A stretch of 64,000 nt of DNA. It comes from an uncultured Spirochaetales bacterium. GTDB taxonomy: Bacteria > Spirochaetota > Spirochaetia > Sphaerochaetales > Sphaerochaetaceae. The position numbers and the translations under genes are program-made. Numbering within the stretch: the stretch's first letter is position 1; each line of letters begins with the position of its first letter. The notes beneath the pieces were generated by a model. That model was not told where the DNA came from, did no database searches, and was given only the letters and a program-made list of their open reading frames with translations. The stretch spans positions 240,162 through 304,161 of the forward strand of contig CASDRU010000010.1 in the NCBI GenBank assembly GCA_949283305.1, read 5' to 3'. Below, piece by piece: positions 9,340 through 17,432 of the stretch.

Positions 9340-10509
9340 GATTACAGAAATCAGGACACCTGCGGCAACCGCTGATCCGATAACTCCGGAAACATTCGGT
9401 CCCATGGCATGCATGAGAAGGAAGTTCTGAGGGTTAGCCTCCTGTCCGACCTTGCTTGATACTCTGGCAGCCATAGGAACTGCAGAAACTCCTGCCGATC
9501 CGATGAGCGGGTTTACAGGGTGCTTCGGATCAAGCTTGTTCATGAGCTTGGCAAGAAGCACTCCGCCTGCTGTTCCGAAAGCAAAGGCAATTGCTCCCAG
9601 AAGAAGGATTCCGAGTGTCTCAAGGTTGAGGAACTTGTCAGCAGCCATCTTTGATCCTACAGAAAGACCGAGGAAGATGGTTACTGTATTCATCAGCGCA
9701 TTCTGCATTGTATCAGAAAGTCGGCCAATTACTCCACACTCTCTTGCAAGATTTCCGAACATTAATGCACCGATGAGCGGGCATGCTGAAGGAAGGAGAA
9801 TTGCACAGAGCGTGATGACCATGATCGGGAATACAATCTTCTCCAGCTTTGATACAGGGCGGAGCTGTTCCATCTTGATCTCTCTTTCCTTTCTTGTTGT
9901 GAGAGCTCTCATGATAGGCGGCTGGATAATCGGTACCAGTGCCATGTATGAGTATGCTGCAACTGCAATCGAGCCAAGATAGTCAGGGGCAAGACGGCTT
10001 GTTACATAGATTGCTGTAGGACCATCAGCTCCTCCGATGATTCCGATGCTTCCTGCAACCGCGAGGTCGAAGTTGATGCCAGGAATGAAGGAAATCACGA
10101 GAGCTCCGATGAGAGCTGTGAAGATACCGAGCTGTGCTGCAGCTCCGAGAAGCAGTGTCTTCGGGTTGGCAATAAGCGGACCGAAGTCTGTCATTGCACC
10201 GACACCCATGAAGATGAGAACAGGGAAGAGTCCTGACTCAATACCTGCATCATAAAGTATCTTGATAAATCCTGCATCTCCGCTTGTCGGGTCTACAGAA
10301 GCAATATATGCAAGAGGGATGTTCGAAAGGATACATCCCATTCCGATTGGAATAAGCAAAAGCGGTTCAAAGCCCTTCTTGATAGCCAGGTAGAGCAGGA
10401 GGAAACCGACAAGAATCATTACCGCATTTCCCCAGCCTCCGTCAGCCATGAAGCCGACGATACCTGTGCTGTTCCAGAGCTGTATAGCACCTTCAAGTAT
10501 AGCGTTCAT
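9313..10509 (-). CDS. oadB: Na+-translocating oxaloacetate decarboxylase, beta subunit
   Basis: 398 residues, a polytopic inner-membrane protein. Family hallmarks are the N-terminal helix [40 protein letters not shown] in the middle, which carries the conserved aspartate of the sodium site, and [26 protein letters not shown] at the C-terminus. The beta subunit couples decarboxylation of carboxybiotin to export of Na+. It is the last gene of oadG-oadA-oadB, 11 bases after oadA. The same family also serves methylmalonyl-CoA and glutaconyl-CoA decarboxylases, but the adjacent OadA fixes the substrate class as oxaloacetate. Confidence 0.96.
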   Translation of the reverse strand: MNAILEGAIQLWNSTGIVGFMADGGWGNAVMILVGFLLLYLAIKKGFEPLLLIPIGMGCILSNIPLAYIASVDPTSGDAGFIKILYDAGIESGLFPVLIFMGVGAMTDFGPLIANPKTLLLGAAAQLGIFTALIGALVISFIPGINFDLAVAGSIGIIGGADGPTAIYVTSRLAPDYLGSIAVAAYSYMALVPIIQPPIMRALTTRKEREIKMEQLRPVSKLEKIVFPIMVITLCAILLPSACPLIGALMFGNLARECGVIGRLSDTMQNALMNTVTIFLGLSVGSKMAADKFLNLETLGILLLGAIAFAFGTAGGVLLAKLMNKLDPKHPVNPLIGSAGVSAVPMAARVSSKVGQEANPQNFLLMHAMGPNVSGVIGSAVAAGVLISVIPTMMQALV

Positions 10510-10520
10510 AAATATCTCCC

Positions 10521-12644
10521 TTATCCGATGATCATCATCAGGTCACCGCTCTGGAGCTGGTCACCCTGGTTAACACAGATCTTGAGAACAGTACCGTCAC
10601 ATGGTGAGTAGATCTCGTTCTCCATCTTCATTGCTTCCATGATCATGAGGATGTCGTTCTTCTTGACAGTGTCTCCGACCTTGACATTGAAGCGGAGAGC
10701 AAGACCCGGCATCGGAGCTGTGATTTCTGTCTCTCCTTCTGCTTTTGATACAGGTTCTGCTGATACAGGTGCCTCTGCAGCCTTTACCTCTTCTTTCACT
10801 TCAGGAGCTGCAACAGTCTCAGTAGCCACTGCTTCTGATCCGATAGTAATCAGAAGATCGCCGCTCTGGAGCTGGTCACCCTGATTGACAGAGATAGCTG
10901 TGATTGTTCCATCGCAAGGAGAGTAGATCTCATTCTCCATCTTCATTGCTTCCATGATCATGAGGATGTCATTCTTCTTGACAGTATCTCCGACCTTGAC
11001 ATTGAAGCGGAGAGCAAGACCCGGCATCGGAGCCTTTACTTCAACAGAAGAGCTTACAACAGTCTTCTTGACGCTCTGAGCAGCTGGGGATGTTGCAATG
11101 CCGTCCTTTATTGAGAGAGGATACTTCACACCGTTTACAACAGCTGAATCCTTTTCAATCTTTACGCCGTAGTTCACACCGTTGACTGTGACTGTGTATT
11201 CGCCGTTTGAAGCCTTCTTCTCTTCCTTCTTCTCCTGGCTCTTCTTTCTCACGCCGTTGACATGTGCCTTTCCTGTCAGGTAAAGGATTCCCTTTTCCTT
11301 ACATGCGCCAGCGATGAAGATATTCTCTTCAGTCTCTTCAAGTCCTGCCTCAGCAAGCATCTTCTTTGCTGCCTCAACACCCTTTTTCGGGTCTCTGTCG
11401 TTGATGTCGACGACTTTCTCTGTTGTCGGTTCAAGCTTGAGCTGCTCTGAAGCAAGCTTCACAACTTCCGGATCCGGTGCGACCGGTGTCTTTCCGAAAT
11501 ATCCGAGGACCATCTTTCCGTATCCTTCTGCAAACTTCTTCCATGGTCCGAACATGACATTGTTGAATGCCTGCTGGAAATAGAACTGGCTTACAGGTGT
11601 AACTGATGTTCCGAATCCACCCTTTCTTACTGTTTCGCCCATTGCCTCTACAATCTGAGGATATTTGTCCATGAGATTGTTGTCTCTGAGCATCTGTGTA
11701 TTTGCAGTGAGAGCTCCGCCCGGGAGAGGGAAGAACGGGATATTCGGGTTGACCATTGTTGCCTCTGGAGGAAGGAAGTAGTCCTTCATGCAGTCCTCGA
11801 ACACGCGCTCTGCTTCCTGGATTTTCTGGATATCTACATCAAGAGTGTAGTCTGTGCCTCTCATTGCATGCCACATTGTAATCACATCCGGCTGGCATGT
11901 TCCGCCTGAGCACGGTGAGAGTGAGAGATCAAGCTGTGTAGCACCTGCATCGAGTGCGGCAAAATACTGTGCAATTGATACTCCTGCTGTCTCGTGTGAG
12001 TGGAATACAATGTTCATATCTGGTCCGAGGAGCTTTCTTGCTCTCTTGATTGTCTCATATACATTATGCGGTGTGCTTGTTCCGCTTGCATCCTTGAAAC
12101 ATACGCTGTCAAAAGGAATATCTGCATCAAGTATCTGCTTCAAGATGCTCTCGTAGAAATCAGGATCATGAGCTCCTGTAACTCCCTCAGGAAGACTCAT
12201 CATTGTAACTGTCACTTCGTGCTTGAGGCCTGCATCATGAATAGCCTTTCCGCTGTCAATGAGGTTGTTCACATCGTTGAGGGCATCGAAGTTCCTGATT
12301 GTTGTCATTCCATGCTTCTTGAAAAGCTTTGCATGGAGCTTGATCATGTCTCTTGGCTGGCTGTCAAGTCCTACGATGTTCACGCCTCTTGCCAGTGTCT
12401 GGAGATTTGCATCTGGACCTGCGACACGGCGGAACTCGTCCATCATTTCAAATGCATCTTCATTTGTATAGAAGTAGAGAGCCTGGAATCTTGCTCCGCC
12501 ACCTGCCTCAAAATGTGTGATTCCTGCCTCTCTTGCAGCTGCTACTGCAGGCATGAAATCTTTTGTAAAAACACGTGCTCCGTAAACAGACTGGAATCCA
12601 TCACGGAATGCAGTACACATAAACTTAACTTTTTTCTTGCTCAT
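10521..12644 (-). CDS. oadA: Oxaloacetate decarboxylase alpha subunit with two tandem biotinyl domains
   Basis: 707 residues, against roughly 590-600 in the usual enzyme. Residues 1-460 are the carboxyltransferase barrel (TAFRDGFQS near the N-terminus, [14 protein letters not shown], the metal ligands HSHETAG) plus the PYC/OADA domain. A lysine-rich linker follows, then two biotinyl domains, each with EAMKMEN; the biotinylated lysines are K568 and K673. The two domains are nearly identical over 56 residues and are joined by an Ala/Glu/Val/Pro linker. The alpha subunit moves CO2 from oxaloacetate to biotin for OadB. The extra carrier domain may increase flux or reach; this is inference. A RDGFQS motif replaces the usual RDxxQS wording without loss of key residues. 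Confidence 0.96.
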   Translation of the reverse strand: MSKKKVKFMCTAFRDGFQSVYGARVFTKDFMPAVAAAREAGITHFEAGGGARFQALYFYTNEDAFEMMDEFRRVAGPDANLQTLARGVNIVGLDSQPRDMIKLHAKLFKKHGMTTIRNFDALNDVNNLIDSGKAIHDAGLKHEVTVTMMSLPEGVTGAHDPDFYESILKQILDADIPFDSVCFKDASGTSTPHNVYETIKRARKLLGPDMNIVFHSHETAGVSIAQYFAALDAGATQLDLSLSPCSGGTCQPDVITMWHAMRGTDYTLDVDIQKIQEAERVFEDCMKDYFLPPEATMVNPNIPFFPLPGGALTANTQMLRDNNLMDKYPQIVEAMGETVRKGGFGTSVTPVSQFYFQQAFNNVMFGPWKKFAEGYGKMVLGYFGKTPVAPDPEVVKLASEQLKLEPTTEKVVDINDRDPKKGVEAAKKMLAEAGLEETEENIFIAGACKEKGILYLTGKAHVNGVRKKSQEKKEEKKASNGEYTVTVNGVNYGVKIEKDSAVVNGVKYPLSIKDGIATSPAAQSVKKTVVSSSVEVKAPMPGLALRFNVKVGDTVKKNDILMIMEAMKMENEIYSPCDGTITAISVNQGDQLQSGDLLITIGSEAVATETVAAPEVKEEVKAAEAPVSAEPVSKAEGETEITAPMPGLALRFNVKVGDTVKKNDILMIMEAMKMENEIYSPCDGTVLKICVNQGDQLQSGDLMMIIG
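10551..10718 (-). repeat. Biotinyl-domain repeat, copy 2 (C-terminal)
   Basis: Direct repeat of 168 bases, in register 315 bases (105 codons) from the copy at 10866-11033. By hand alignment about 20 bases differ, but only 3 of the 108 bases at 10611-10718. Confidence 0.9.
10866..11033 (-). repeat. Biotinyl-domain repeat, copy 1
   Basis: The partner of 10551-10718. The near identity includes synonymous sites, so the duplication is recent or kept uniform by gene conversion. Confidence 0.9.
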
Positions 12645-12657
12645 TTAACTGTTCTCC

Positions 12658-12939
12658 TCATCTTTCCCTGTCATAGGCCGCTGCAATGGCCGCTGCGAGT
12701 GCAGCATCATCATTTTTCTTTGCACTTGTCTCTGCTTTTGTATTTCTGGAAGTATTCTGCGGTTTTACTTCCTCCTGCGGCCCAAGCTTTTTGACAACTG
12801 AGCTCATGAGCTTTGTCGCATAGATAAGAATTGCAAGGAAAATGAATACAGTACCCATACCTAGAACGAGAAGAATTCCTCCGTCCTTGATCTGCTGGAC
12901 GAGAGTTTCCTTTGGCAAGTTAACTAAAAGTGTCAACAT
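12658..12939 (-). CDS. oadG: Oxaloacetate decarboxylase gamma-like subunit
   Basis: 93 residues with one transmembrane helix at about 22-45 (ILLVLGMGTVFIFLAILIYA), the typical start of OadG, followed by a charged Lys/Gln/Pro linker and a short Ala-rich tail. The subunit anchors and assembles the alpha and beta subunits. It is the first gene of the leftward oad operon, 13 bases before oadA. The start has AGAGGAG about 6 bases upstream. Confidence 0.9.
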   Translation of the reverse strand: MLTLLVNLPKETLVQQIKDGGILLVLGMGTVFIFLAILIYATKLMSSVVKKLGPQEEVKPQNTSRNTKAETSAKKNDDAALAAAIAAAYDRER

Positions 12940-12979
12940 GGTTCATCTCCTCTGGTTTGAATATAATTCAACAGTCTTG

Positions 12980-13009
12980 ATTCTATATCAAAAAAGTATT
13001 TTGGTGCAA
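12980..13009 (-). promoter_or_regulatory. Promoter of the oadGAB operon
   Basis: TTGCAC (13009-13004), an 18-base spacer, and TAGAAT (12985-12980), leaving an untranslated leader of about 35 bases before the oadG ATG. Confidence 0.6.
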
Positions 13010-13070
13010 GAAATAAGATAAGAAAATATCGATTAGGATGAAAACTTTTCAGCTTTTCTTTCTCCCGTTT

Positions 13071-13079
13071 TGGTATTAT
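13071..13079 (+). promoter_or_regulatory. Extended -10 promoter of mrp
   Basis: TGG TATTAT gives an extended -10. No good -35 is seen. It is divergent from the oad promoter and 24 bases before the mrp ATG. Confidence 0.45.
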
Positions 13080-13103
13080 CCTTATTCTGATTGTGGAGGC
13101 ATT

Positions 13104-14018
13104 ATGTCTGACAAGGACGAATTTGAAGTTGTTAATGAAAAAATAAGAGCAAGAATGGACAAAATCGGCAGGAAAATCATGATAATGTCCGGTAAGGGCG
13201 GAGTCGGAAAGACAACTGTCACAGTCAACCTTGCCAATGAATTGAGTGCGATGGGATGCAGGGTCGGAGTGCTTGACACAGATCTTCACGGGCCTAATGT
13301 GGCAAAGATGTTCGGCATAGAGGGAGCATCCCTGATGAGCAATGACGGAGTCACGTTCCTTCCTGTTGAGGTCAATGAGAATCTCAAGGTGATAAGCCTT
13401 TCCTTTGCGCTTGAGGACCAGGATGCGCCTGTAATCTGGAGAGGGAGCATGAAGATGGGTGCAATCAGGCAGTTCCTTTCTGATGTGGAGTGGGGAGAGC
13501 TGGACTATCTTTTAATTGATACTCCTCCAGGAACAGGGGATGAGCAGCTGACTGTCTGTCAGGCAATTCCTGAACTTACAGGCACGATAATAGTAACCAC
13601 CCCTCAGGATGTTGCTGTTCTGGATGCAAGAAAGAGCGTGAACTTCTCCAGGCGCATGGGTGTTGCGATAATCGGAGTTATTGAGAACATGAGCGGGCTT
13701 GTCTGCCCTGAATGCAAGACAGAGATTCCTGTATTCGGCAAAGGGGGTGGAAAGCGGATGTGCGAGGATATGCATGTTCCGTTCCTCGGTTCTGTGCCAA
13801 TGGAGATAGATCTCCGCATTGCAGAAGACAAAGGTGTGGATTTCCTTACAAGCCAGGGCTCCCATCCATCTGCTGAGGCACTGAAGAGAATCGCTAACGA
13901 GATAAACTATGGAACTGCATGTTCAACTAGCAGGGACACTTCATTTTTAGGAACTCCGTTCTGTAAGCCATCTGCATGCTCAGCCTGCACTGCAGACTGC
14001 CCTTCAAGGAAGAAGTGA
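13104..14018 (+). CDS. mrp: Mrp/NBP35-family P-loop ATPase, Fe-S cluster carrier
   Basis: 304 residues. It has the deviant Walker A SGKGGVGKTT (29-38), DTDLHGPNVAKMFG, the Walker B-like LIDTPPGTGD and the CxxC of LVCPECKTEI, which holds a cluster between two monomers. A second cysteine cluster at the C-terminus (FCKPSACSACTADC) is unusual in number and may bind another cluster or metal. The ATG at 13104 is chosen over an upstream ATG at 13038 because GTGGAGG lies 4-10 bases before it and family homology begins there. It overlaps the NUDIX gene by one base. Confidence 0.93.
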   Translation: MSDKDEFEVVNEKIRARMDKIGRKIMIMSGKGGVGKTTVTVNLANELSAMGCRVGVLDTDLHGPNVAKMFGIEGASLMSNDGVTFLPVEVNENLKVISLSFALEDQDAPVIWRGSMKMGAIRQFLSDVEWGELDYLLIDTPPGTGDEQLTVCQAIPELTGTIIVTTPQDVAVLDARKSVNFSRRMGVAIIGVIENMSGLVCPECKTEIPVFGKGGGKRMCEDMHVPFLGSVPMEIDLRIAEDKGVDFLTSQGSHPSAEALKRIANEINYGTACSTSRDTSFLGTPFCKPSACSACTADCPSRKK

Positions 14019-14620
14019 TGAAAGATTTTTACTCAAGAAGAAAGGATTCTTCAGCCCTGATGTGGAAGAGCGGCGAGAGAAAAGAGTTGCTGAAAACCCC
14101 GATTTTCTCTGTATGCTCAGTAATGCGTTCAAGCAGGGATGGAAGCAAGAAAGGGTCTTTTGTGACAATCAATACAACCGATTGGGTTGTGGTGATCCCC
14201 TGGTTCCGTGATGAAAGCGGAAGAGCATGTTTTCTAATGGAAAGCCAGTACAGGCATGGAACAGACAGCGTCGTGACTGAATTTCCAGGAGGGCTTGTGG
14301 ATGAGGGAGAGGATGCTGAGACAGCTGCAAGGCGAGAGCTTCTTGAAGAGACCGGATGCACAGGCAGGATCACTATGCTTGGTTCTGTGAGCCCGAATGC
14401 CGCATTCATGGAAAACAGGCAGTACTTCTTCCTGGCTGAGAATCTTGAGAAGAAGAGCGGACAGAGCCTTGATGAGAATGAAGAGATTGATGTCTTTGCC
14501 CTCCCTGTTGAGGATGTTGTATCAGCAATGGGAAGCGGAGAGTATGATAACGGCACCATGATGATGGCCCTGGCCTATTTTCTAAGAGAGGCTGAAAAGA
14601 GGCCGGATCTCAGGGCTTGA
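14018..14620 (+). CDS. NUDIX hydrolase, ADP-ribose pyrophosphatase-like
   Basis: 200 residues. The full Nudix box is present (GGLVDEGEDAETAARRELLE, then ETG, 91-113). The preceding strand arrangement (WVVVIPWFRDESGRACFLMESQYRHG) matches the ADP-sugar pyrophosphatase group, which cleaves ADP-ribose and similar nucleoside diphosphate sugars. The start is the ATG inside the mrp stop (TGATG), with AAGGAAG upstream; an earlier in-frame ATG at 13976 lies inside mrp and is rejected. The gene ends at a shared hairpin. Confidence 0.88.
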   Translation: MKDFYSRRKDSSALMWKSGERKELLKTPIFSVCSVMRSSRDGSKKGSFVTINTTDWVVVIPWFRDESGRACFLMESQYRHGTDSVVTEFPGGLVDEGEDAETAARRELLEETGCTGRITMLGSVSPNAAFMENRQYFFLAENLEKKSGQSLDENEEIDVFALPVEDVVSAMGSGEYDNGTMMMALAYFLREAEKRPDLRA

Positions 14621-14626
14621 GATGAT

Positions 14627-14656
14627 GCAGGACAGCGGTCCTGCATTTCTTATTTT
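14627..14656 (+). terminator. Terminator after the NUDIX gene
   Basis: GCAGGAC (14627-14633) pairs with GTCCTGC (14638-14644), followed by the weak T-rich ATTTCTTATTTT. It overlaps the end of the convergent gpsA. Confidence 0.6.
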
Positions 14657-15606
14657 AGAACATCCATTATGTATTCATTGAGTGAATAGTCTGCATAAAT
14701 GAGCTTGTAAAGGGCAGTTACTACAGGAAATACATTCTCAAGGCCTTCCTTGATCACTTTCTCTCCCATTATGCGCACTGTCCTCTTTCCTTCAATTACA
14801 GTGGCTCCTCCCTTCTCGTCATAAGAAAAGCCCTTGCCAATCAGCATTCCGAAAGTCCTGTTCCTTGAAAGGTCATTAAGGCTTGTCAGTCCAAGGTCCC
14901 CGATGCCGCAATAGCAGAAGATGGCATCTTCGCCGCAGGAGAAGAGCTTGAGAAGGTTCTTCATCTCGTTGACCGCCTTCGTATATACCAGAAAGTCGAC
15001 ATTCGGGCTGTTATAGCGTCCTGAGACTATGCCTATTGCAATTGCATACATGTTCTTCAATATGCTTAAAAGCTCAACTGCCTTGATGTCGTCTGTATAG
15101 TCGATGGAGAATCCTGTGTCTGGAAGAATCCTGTTCTTGAAATACTCATAGTCCTTCCTGCTTCCGCCGAAAGTGAAGCTTGTCGGGTATCCGTTGAGCG
15201 TCTCGATTGCAAATGATGGTCCTTTCATGCTTGCTCTTCTGGAAAACGGAATCTTTTCTGTTATGAATGCTCCGTCATCGCTCATTCCTTTTGCAAGATT
15301 GACAACAAGGGGTTCTCCCTGGCAGTGCTCTCTGACCTGATTGCTGAACGGTACGATTGCCTTGCTGGGAATTACGAGAAGGATTACATCAGCATCCTTG
15401 AACACTTCATAGTCAACTGTCGCCTCAATAGATCGGTTGATGTAGCGGGTAGGGAAGTACTTCGTGTTCCTGTGCATTCTCTGGATGTCTTCAGCAACCT
15501 CTTCCTCTATTGTGTGAAGATACACCTTATTCTCATTGTTCCATGCAAGACGCTCGGCAACGCTTGTGCCGAAAGTTCCAGCTCCTGCGATTACTATTTT
15601 ATTCAT
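14650..15606 (-). CDS. gpsA: NAD(P)H-dependent glycerol-3-phosphate dehydrogenase
   Basis: 318 residues. An N-terminal Rossmann motif GAGTFGTSVAERLAWN is followed by VILLVIPSKAIVPF, NLAKGM and the substrate-domain signature SFAIETLNGYPTSFTFG, with the catalytic-lysine segment LLSILKNMYAIAIGI. It makes sn-glycerol 3-phosphate from dihydroxyacetone phosphate for phospholipid synthesis. The length is slightly below the usual 330. It overlaps the upstream GH36-like gene by 8 bases (15599-15606), so the two are coupled. Confidence 0.9.
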   Translation of the reverse strand: MNKIVIAGAGTFGTSVAERLAWNNENKVYLHTIEEEVAEDIQRMHRNTKYFPTRYINRSIEATVDYEVFKDADVILLVIPSKAIVPFSNQVREHCQGEPLVVNLAKGMSDDGAFITEKIPFSRRASMKGPSFAIETLNGYPTSFTFGGSRKDYEYFKNRILPDTGFSIDYTDDIKAVELLSILKNMYAIAIGIVSGRYNSPNVDFLVYTKAVNEMKNLLKLFSCGEDAIFCYCGIGDLGLTSLNDLSRNRTFGMLIGKGFSYDEKGGATVIEGKRTVRIMGEKVIKEGLENVFPVVTALYKLIYADYSLNEYIMDVLK

Positions 15607-17410
15607 TTTCTTTTTCCTCTATGCTCCTGAAGATGTATACTTCATTCTCTTCATTTTTTGAAAGAGTGATGGAAAGTCTCCTGATTTCATCAGCTTGTTT
15701 TACAGTTTTCTCATCTAAGAAGAATGATGTTATCGTATAGTTTCTTTCTCCGCAGATTGAAGGAAGAAGAAGATTGATTTTCTCTTGCGCTGAGCTTGCT
15801 GCCACAAGACATGCCGTCCTGTCATTGTTGTATACAGCAGTTATCTTCTCATCCCTCTCTCTTTTCAATATCTCAAGACTTCCGAACTGGAAGAGAGCTC
15901 TTTTATCCAGATATTCCTCATTGATGCTCTTTATTTTCATGCACTCTTCATTGGAAAGAGAGAGTATGTCATCTTCGGAAAAAAGAGGAAGAGCAGAAGA
16001 GAGACTGCTGCTTTTCAGCACTGCCTGAGGGAATGTGGAGATGATGTCATCCGTGTTTTCTGTCATCACAGCCGATGCGCTCTGAATGTAGACAGGTGAG
16101 AAATAATCTGCCCTGATCACTATCTCAAGGGATATGAATTTCCTTGAAAGATCATTGAGGAAACTATTGAGCGCTCTGAAATAGTCAAACCTGTCTTTTT
16201 CAGAGAGACTGGACAAATCGAGTTCTCTTATGTCCAGTATTATCTGCTCAAGAGAGGCATTCTCAATCAAGGCTGAAATCATGCTGAAGAGACTGTCATA
16301 TGTCTTCTCATCCCTTATGTCCTGCAAAGAACCGATTCTCCTTGCCTTTGCTGCACTGTCGCTTGAGACTTTCAGGAAAGCAAGAGAGAGCGAGAAAGAC
16401 AGCTTTGCCTTATGCACGCGCTCTGCGTTTTCCATGAGCCCTGAGGGAAAGCGTGAAGTGTTTATGTACCAGTCTCCGTATGAAAGGCAGTCTTCTTCTC
16501 TTGAGCCGTACCAGTAATCAGAAAGACAGAGTCCCTCAAAGGAAAGGTCCTTTGCTTTCTTTATCAGAAGGGAAAGTGTTTTCTCATCTGTTTTCATTCC
16601 CTCTGGAGTGTTTGTATAGAGTTTTCTTATCCCGTCTTTCCATCTTCCGCGGAGAATCGCGTTGTACATGAATGACCTGATCCTGTCGTACTCAGATCCT
16701 TTTTCCGAGAAGATCAATACAGTCTCAGGAAGTTCCAGCTCGCCATCAAGTGTGAATGATTTGAATATGCATGAAGATACATTCATGCATCTTTCTTTCT
16801 TTTCAATGCTTGTAATGCTCTGGTTATACAGCGGAAGAATCATGTAGGATGTCTCATCATCATGCATTCTGATCATCTGGGACTCGAATGCCAGGGTCTG
16901 GGACTTTGAGATGTTTCCTTTTTTCTCATCATTTCTGTCTATGTAGGAAAAAGAAGATGCAGGGATATTGAATGAAGAGGAGACAAGCAATGAGACATTC
17001 TCTTTCTTGCCGCTGCTGATTATCATCCTCTTGGAAATCGCATCCAGGGACGGAAAGACCGTGTATATTATCTCTGCTTTGATGCCTTCTTTGATTTCTG
17101 CCTCGATGACAAGGCTCTCGCTTTCAGTGTCTGCCATGACTGCCTGAGGATAATAATATTTCCTCATTCTCCTGATGCCTGCAGAAAGGCTGTGGCTTAT
17201 GTAGGAAAACCTGCAGCTTCCATCAAAGATGACAGGCAGTCTTACTTCTTCTGAGTAGCTGTTGTTTCTGTCTGCTTTCTTCAGACTTTCGTTATCGACT
17301 TTCTTTCCTGCATAGAGTGTTTTCAAATCTCCGTCCGCTGTGCGGAAAAATGAGTATGTATAATTTCTTGTACTCAGTATGAAAGTACAGTCTTTTGTTA
17401 CATTAATCAT
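15599..17410 (-). CDS. Divergent GH36 (alpha-galactosidase) family protein, probably catalytically altered
   Basis: 603 residues from MINVTKD. The N-terminal third resembles the beta-supersandwich of GH36 enzymes (EVRLPVIFDG...SYISHSLSAGIRRMRKYYYPQAV, then a strand with LDAISKRMIISS). A barrel follows with GLCLSDYWYGSREEDCLSYG and DWYINTSRFPSGL, which align with LDDGWFG and GDWxxDxxKFPxGL. However the KWDxNR nucleophile motif reads ILDIRELD, the CSGGG loop is missing and the acid/base segment reads MTENTDD in place of a WTSDDTD form. It may act on an unusual substrate or only bind sugar. The ATG at 17410 lies 6 bases after a TATAAT; ATGs at 17434 and 17488 are alternatives. Confidence 0.6.
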   Translation of the reverse strand: MINVTKDCTFILSTRNYTYSFFRTADGDLKTLYAGKKVDNESLKKADRNNSYSEEVRLPVIFDGSCRFSYISHSLSAGIRRMRKYYYPQAVMADTESESLVIEAEIKEGIKAEIIYTVFPSLDAISKRMIISSGKKENVSLLVSSSFNIPASSFSYIDRNDEKKGNISKSQTLAFESQMIRMHDDETSYMILPLYNQSITSIEKKERCMNVSSCIFKSFTLDGELELPETVLIFSEKGSEYDRIRSFMYNAILRGRWKDGIRKLYTNTPEGMKTDEKTLSLLIKKAKDLSFEGLCLSDYWYGSREEDCLSYGDWYINTSRFPSGLMENAERVHKAKLSFSLSLAFLKVSSDSAAKARRIGSLQDIRDEKTYDSLFSMISALIENASLEQIILDIRELDLSSLSEKDRFDYFRALNSFLNDLSRKFISLEIVIRADYFSPVYIQSASAVMTENTDDIISTFPQAVLKSSSLSSALPLFSEDDILSLSNEECMKIKSINEEYLDKRALFQFGSLEILKRERDEKITAVYNNDRTACLVAASSAQEKINLLLPSICGERNYTITSFFLDEKTVKQADEIRRLSITLSKNEENEVYIFRSIEEKENE

Positions 17411-17416
17411 GAATTC

Positions 17417-17426
17417 ATTATATAAT
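17417..17426. promoter_or_regulatory. Shared palindromic -10 for two divergent genes
   Basis: ATTATATAAT contains TATAAT on both strands (plus 17421-17426, minus 17422-17417). Each is followed, after exactly 6 bases, by an ATG (plus 17433, minus 17410). Neither gene has a Shine-Dalgarno. Confidence 0.6.
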
Positions 17427-17432
17427 ACTTTC

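Noticed and set aside
10551..11033. Repeat pair considered as a mobile-element or CRISPR-type repeat
   Set aside because: It is a two-copy, in-frame coding duplication of a biotinyl domain; no array or spacer structure exists anywhere in the window.
12661..12760. Riboswitch search in leaders of oadG, the ECF operon and purine genes
   Set aside because: The leaders are too short (under about 60 bases) for any known riboswitch fold.
12000..12794. 264-codon frame on the plus strand opposite oadA and oadG
   Set aside because: It spans two real genes and their gap and has no recognisable domain.
13038..13103. Upstream in-frame start giving Mrp 22 more residues
   Set aside because: The extension is hydrophobic and unlike Mrp proteins, overlaps the promoter, and the ATG at 13104 has a perfect Shine-Dalgarno.
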